A stretch of DNA of 64,000 nucleotides, taken from Pegea sp. RAD2-039 (taxonomy: Eukaryota; Chordata; Thaliacea; Salpida; Salpidae). The notes beneath the pieces are model-generated. The model saw only the letters and a program-made list of their open reading frames with translations, was not told the origin of the DNA and made no database searches. How positions within the stretch are numbered: the stretch's first letter is position 1; every line of letters starts with the position of its first letter. Of the stretch, positions 59,994 to 64,000 are shown piece after piece. Made by a program: the position numbers and the translations under genes. The stretch spans positions 372,001-436,000 of the forward strand of contig JAQGEQ010000045.1 of NCBI GenBank assembly GCA_034620365.1. The letters run 5' to 3'.

Positions 59994-61643
59994 ATGACCA
60001 CTCAAGACATCAACTTAGATGACTACATCATTGATGAAGACTTTGATGTCCTACAAGATGATCTAGATAGCTTCCGACAGAAATGGATTGATGAAGTTAA
60101 ATCTAAACAAGGTTCATCTTCATCATCAAATAAAGCTGAAGAAGCCGATGATTTATACAGAAAAGCAGTTTGTTGTGAACAACAGGGTAAAATGGATACA
60201 GCTGTAAAACTCTACCGTCAAGCATTTCGATGTGATCAAGATGTTGAAGATCGGATACAAATCATTTCAAGTGAATCCTCTAATACCTCTGAAGATAAAA
60301 ATGAAAATCAAATAGATCTACTCTTAAAATTTTCTCAAATGAACTTTAATAACAATTCAGAAAGTTCAGAATTAAATATCAGTCAATTTCCATCAGAGTT
60401 ACTTCTTCTAATCTTCCGTTATGTCATCTCTCATCATCATGATGTAAAGTCCTTAGAAGCTCTTACATCCACTTGTAAACGCTTTTATAGTATTGGAAGA
60501 GACTCGAGTCTTTGGAAGTCTTTATGTCAGAGTAGTTTTGGTGGCGATGTCAGATTGAATAGTTTTTCATCTTGGAAAGACATGTACATTCATCGACCAT
60601 CTGTAAGATTTGATGGTGTCTACATCAGCACAATCAGTTACTTTCGTCAGGGGGACCCCACTGTTCTATCGCCCCATTTCTCCCCATTTCACTATGTGGA
60701 GTACTTCAGGTATTTTGTTTTTTTATATCTTCAAAGAATATTTTTAATAACATTTGTAGACTGCTTCTCATGTTAGCTAACTAAAGTGACAACCAGAGTT
60801 TGAACTGCTTATCAGAAGAGTATTTTACCGCATACGTAAATGTGTTGCCAAATTATTCAGTCTGCCCTCGTTTATTTGATCTTAAGCAGTCTTTCCAACT
60901 TCTGTTTTTCACCTTTAAATGTCTTCAAATCTCAAGTTGAAAACACTTTGTTGTTTTTATTTTGGTATCCATGGAAACCATCACCTCTCTTTTATTACTG
61001 AGCAACAAGTGATCAGTGTTAGAGATCTGGGGAAACCCCTTAAACGGAAAAGGCGGCCAGAGGTTAAAGAAAGGTTCTTTGGGGTTGTGGTTTCTTCCAG
61101 CATAACTTCTTTATAATTTCACATTTAGTTTAACTTTTGATTTCAATCATCTGATAATTACTCCGTTTACAATTTCGCAGGTACGTAAGGTTCTTGAGCG
61201 ACGGAAGAATGCTATTCCACACTTCAAGTGATCCTCCTAGTGTCATGGTTCGAAAGATCATCCCTCAAAACTCCTCTCAGCTTTGTTTTCGAGTTGGGAG
61301 TTACAAAATGATACCCGATAAAAACCCAACAGCAAAAACGGCCATAATTTCCGCAACATTAAAAGAAGATAGAAGTTCAGTTGGTCGGCAGAGAACTCCT
61401 CGCCAAACTGAAGCGATGTATGTGAAAACTGACTCAGAATTCTATCTGGAACTTGAACTCTCTTCATCTTCTTCTCGAAAACGATCCAACAAACTGTCCT
61501 GGAAGAGTTACAAATGGAAATATTTCTTTGGGTTCGCTGGGGACAAAGTTTTGAATGATGGTATTGAAAACATCGAACAAGATCCCTCGTTCTTTTTCAG
61601 TCATGTCAGATCCTTTAACCAAACAACAGAAGGTGCTTTTTGA
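59994..61643 (+). CDS. FBXO9: FBXO9, F-box protein of SCF ubiquitin ligase
   Basis: A substrate adaptor of the SKP1-CUL1-F-box ligase; in vertebrates FBXO9 targets the mTOR-regulating proteins TEL2 and TTI1. Two exons, 59994-60709 and 61181-61643, join in phase (FR then YVRFLSDGRM) to 392 residues (human about 440). An acidic N-terminus ends with FRQKWIDEV. A TPR-like helix pair lies at about 48-82 (ADDLYRKAVCCEQQGKMDTA), and the F-box at about 129-176 (FPSELLLLIFRYVI, TCKRFYSIGRDSSLWKSLC). The conserved C-terminal region has VRFDGVYISTISYFRQGDPT, HYVEYFRYVRF and FSHVRSF. The end, SFNQTTEGAF, matches the family end. An acceptor tatag at 59984 lies 9 bases before the ATG. The second half of exon 2 has a Ser/Arg-rich insert. 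Confidence 0.96.
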
Positions 61644-63740
61644 TCTTCTTTCAAATGAGGTTTTCCTCTTATACAAAACGAAATACAAAATTTGGATTTC
61701 GTAGAAATTTTCAGAGTTTTATTTTCAGTTTCCAGAAAATCTTCAACGGTTTTCAAGTATCTGCCAAATAATTGATTTCAGAACAGCATCAATAAAGTTG
61801 TCTTCAAGTGATTTCTTTTGTTTGATCTACTTTCGGAATTGATAAATAGTTTTTGTTATAAATGGTTAAAAGTAATACAAAAGATATTAGAAGAAATGAA
61901 AATTATATTTTTGTATTTGGATAATTTTTATTATAAATAGGATTTAAAGAACACAAATAAGTTGTCATAATCGATTTTTTATTTAATAAAATAATAAGTC
62001 TTGTATACCTGGAGTGCGTAATAAATGCGTAAATAAATATTTAGCTCTACGTAAGCCTGATAATGACTAATAAAAACAACTTAAGATAGATATTAACGCA
62101 CTAAATTATTCCTAAGTTTTAAAGTTGTTCAGAATATTTATTTCTATATTTATCAAAAAGTTCAGTTAAATTGATTGTGGGTTTGTTGGAAACTGCAGAC
62201 AAAAGTTTAATTATTTCTTAGCCTAAAAACTTGTTTTACAAACGTTGGTTTGAGTGTTTGTAATGTAGACTCTAGAAAATTAGATCGTACTTATTTAGAA
62301 ATAAAGAGTTATGTAGAAATAAAGTTTGGAAGTTACACTGATGTACTACTGGTAATTAATTAAACTTTTATATTAGCTTGGAATGTAAATTACAAATTCT
62401 ATCTTCCCCCACAACATAGATTTATCCTTTCCTGTAAGCTATTTCTAGAGTTGTTCAAATACTTTGCACATTTTGTAGCTTTTCAGAGAAATGCAATTAT
62501 CATTAAAGCTTTGAAAAACTTTGTCTATTGTCCAAACATCGTTTTGATAAGATCAATCGTTTCGATAATTTTCTAACCTTTTCATGTTGCAATTTGTCAT
62601 TAAAAAAAATTATAAAACTTTTTTATATGAAATGTGATTTATTTAAATAGTTCGTTCGGTTTTTTACGCCTACAACCTTTAAAAAGATACTAAAAGCGCA
62701 AACTGAAATAAATTGAAACTATTTAATTTACTAATACGTTTGATCTCTAGATATCTTATACTAAAGGATATTGATTTCTATAACAAAGTTCAATCTTGTA
62801 TAAAACTAATAAGTAATATAAATTTTTAACAAACTGTTTATTTTTTTTAATGCTGAGCCTTTAACTTTTTAATTTAAAAATTCAATTCTGATATTCAGAT
62901 GTATTCTTCTTCAAAGTATTTCTTCTGTACGAGTATTTAATTTGGTTTTTACAGTATTTTCATAAAATTGTATCTTTTATTTGTTATTGTAAATATATGA
63001 CATTGTTTAGAAAGTATTCAATGAAAGTAAATTATGAATTAACAAACACGTTTTAATTATTAATTTATAGTAGTAAAAAAATAGAATAATTTAATCTTGA
63101 ATATTATTAGAGATAATTATATTGAGTCATATTTATTTATTTATTTACAGTTTACTTTACATAAAAAGTTTTTCAAACTATTTGATAGATAATTTATTTT
63201 TTACATAATTATAAAAAGACTTGAATTTTAAAATAAAATGATATTTTAACTTAAATAATTATAATTTTTGTTGAAATTTATTTTGCTTAGTTTTCATTAA
63301 AATTGATAAATTAATTTCTTGTTGAATTGATATAAAAGAAGAAAGTAATTTGATTCATAGAATAGATATTTTGTTGTAAAATCTATTTTATAAAATAATA
63401 ATAGTTACTGTATAGTTTTAGTTTTGTTTTATTAACTCAAAAGTTCTATTTTTTTTATAATGCTTGTACCATGCTCTATTAGAAACTTACATTTTACAAT
63501 TATAAACATTTATTCATTTTTGGTTAGTTTAAACAATCATAAAATCATTCATCTCAAAAGTTGTTCATCTTAAAGTTGTAAATAGTTTAACTAATAAATC
63601 CTTCTTAAATTGTTACTTTTTATTATTTAGCTTTGAAAATATTTTATTTTAAGTATTGAAGAAGTTATTATTTGTATTTAAAATCAAAAAATTATTACTT
63701 TATTTTTGGCAACATTAATTTTTTATTTAATAAATGACTG
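61644..63740. other. AT-rich spacer between FBXO9 and GINS2
   Basis: No gene, RNA or clear repeat recognised. Confidence 0.5.
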
Positions 63741-63755
63741 CAGATAACATCTATA

Positions 63756-64000
63756 ATGGATCCTGTGTTTAGAGATTCGATGGATTTAGGTGAAATTGAA
63801 TTTGTAGCTGAAAATCTGAAAACAAAGATAGTTCCAAATTTCACCTTAGAAAAAATCTACTTAATATCTGGTGATATTGGCCCATTTTACCCTGGACTAC
63901 AAATAGAGGTCCCTTTGTGGCTGGCCAAACACTTGTACAAGAACCAACAATGCAGAGTCCAACCCCCAGAATGGTTTAACTATGATACTATTTTTCAAGT
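63756..64000 (+). CDS. GINS2: GINS2 (PSF2), DNA replication GINS subunit, 5' part
   Basis: GINS joins MCM2-7 and CDC45 to form the CMG replicative helicase. The window ends after about 81 codons. They read MDPVFRDSMDLGEIEFVAEN, then VPNFTLEKIYLISGDIGPF, GLQIEVPLWLAKHLYKNQQC and PPEWFNYDTIF. These match the N-terminal domain of GINS2, including IPNF, the GDxGPFxPG turn and the VPLWLA helix. The last bases (CAAGT) could be codon sequence or the start of an intron. A second ATG at 63780 (MDLGEIEFVAE) matches the usual family start better, so the first eight residues may be untranslated. An acceptor ctgcag ends at 63743, 13 bases before the first ATG. Confidence 0.93.
   Translation, partial: MDPVFRDSMDLGEIEFVAENLKTKIVPNFTLEKIYLISGDIGPFYPGLQIEVPLWLAKHLYKNQQCRVQPPEWFNYDTIFQ

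Noticed and set aside
61258-61688. Minus-strand ORFs over FBXO9 exon 2
   Set aside because: Antisense shadows of a clearly homologous FBXO9 exon.
1-64000. tRNA genes, rRNA, CRISPR arrays or complete mobile elements
   Set aside because: No cloverleaf with B-box, no rRNA-like sequence, no regularly spaced repeats and no intact element were seen on either strand by eye.

Overview
This is AT-rich animal nuclear DNA with compact, intron-rich genes. Most introns are about 50-180 bases, with GT..AG ends and donors of the gtaag type. LASP, UVRAG, VPS35L, FBXO9, GINS2 and mL53 (MRPL53) homologues point to a metazoan. Every gene whose 5' end is visible has a splice-acceptor-like YAG 9-42 bases before its ATG. 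That would suit a small-intron invertebrate with spliced-leader trans-splicing, such as a rotifer; this placement is inference, not proof.

Left part (1 to about 38,000): a duplication landscape. A roughly 7-kb unit recurs in direct orientation at 1-7363, 7364-14022, 14023-15392 (partial), 26741-27500 (partial) and 28200-34545. A full unit holds a BTB-BACK-Kelch gene on the minus strand, a decayed plus-strand gene tail to tail with it, and at its edge a broken LINE reverse-transcriptase fragment. A fourth Kelch gene lies alone and inverted at 22.8-25.7 kb. Exon-by-exon reading gives four uninterrupted Kelch genes of 581, 353, 588 and 579 residues. The 353-residue copy has lost BTB and BACK by an in-frame genomic deletion, leaving a Kelch-only protein. 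Between and beside the units lie pieces of other genes: the last part of VPS35L with a stop near its end, a leucine-rich-repeat gene tail, two ZIP zinc-transporter pieces in opposite orientation and a possible thrombospondin-type-1 remnant.

Right part (about 41,000 to 64,000): ordinary single-copy genes. In order these are LASP (LIM, nebulin-like repeats, SH3; +), UVRAG (autophagy and endosome; -) with mitochondrial ribosomal protein mL53 208 bases upstream of it on the same strand, a BTB/poly-Q protein with an unrecognised C-terminal region (+), FBXO9 (+) and the start of GINS2 (+), cut by the window edge. The spacers are very AT-rich and show no recognisable genes.

Functionally, the Kelch proteins and FBXO9 belong to families of substrate adaptors for cullin ubiquitin ligases (CUL3 and SCF respectively). 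UVRAG and VPS35L act in endosomal and autophagic membrane traffic. No operon-like pathway links these genes, apart from the close mL53-UVRAG pair.
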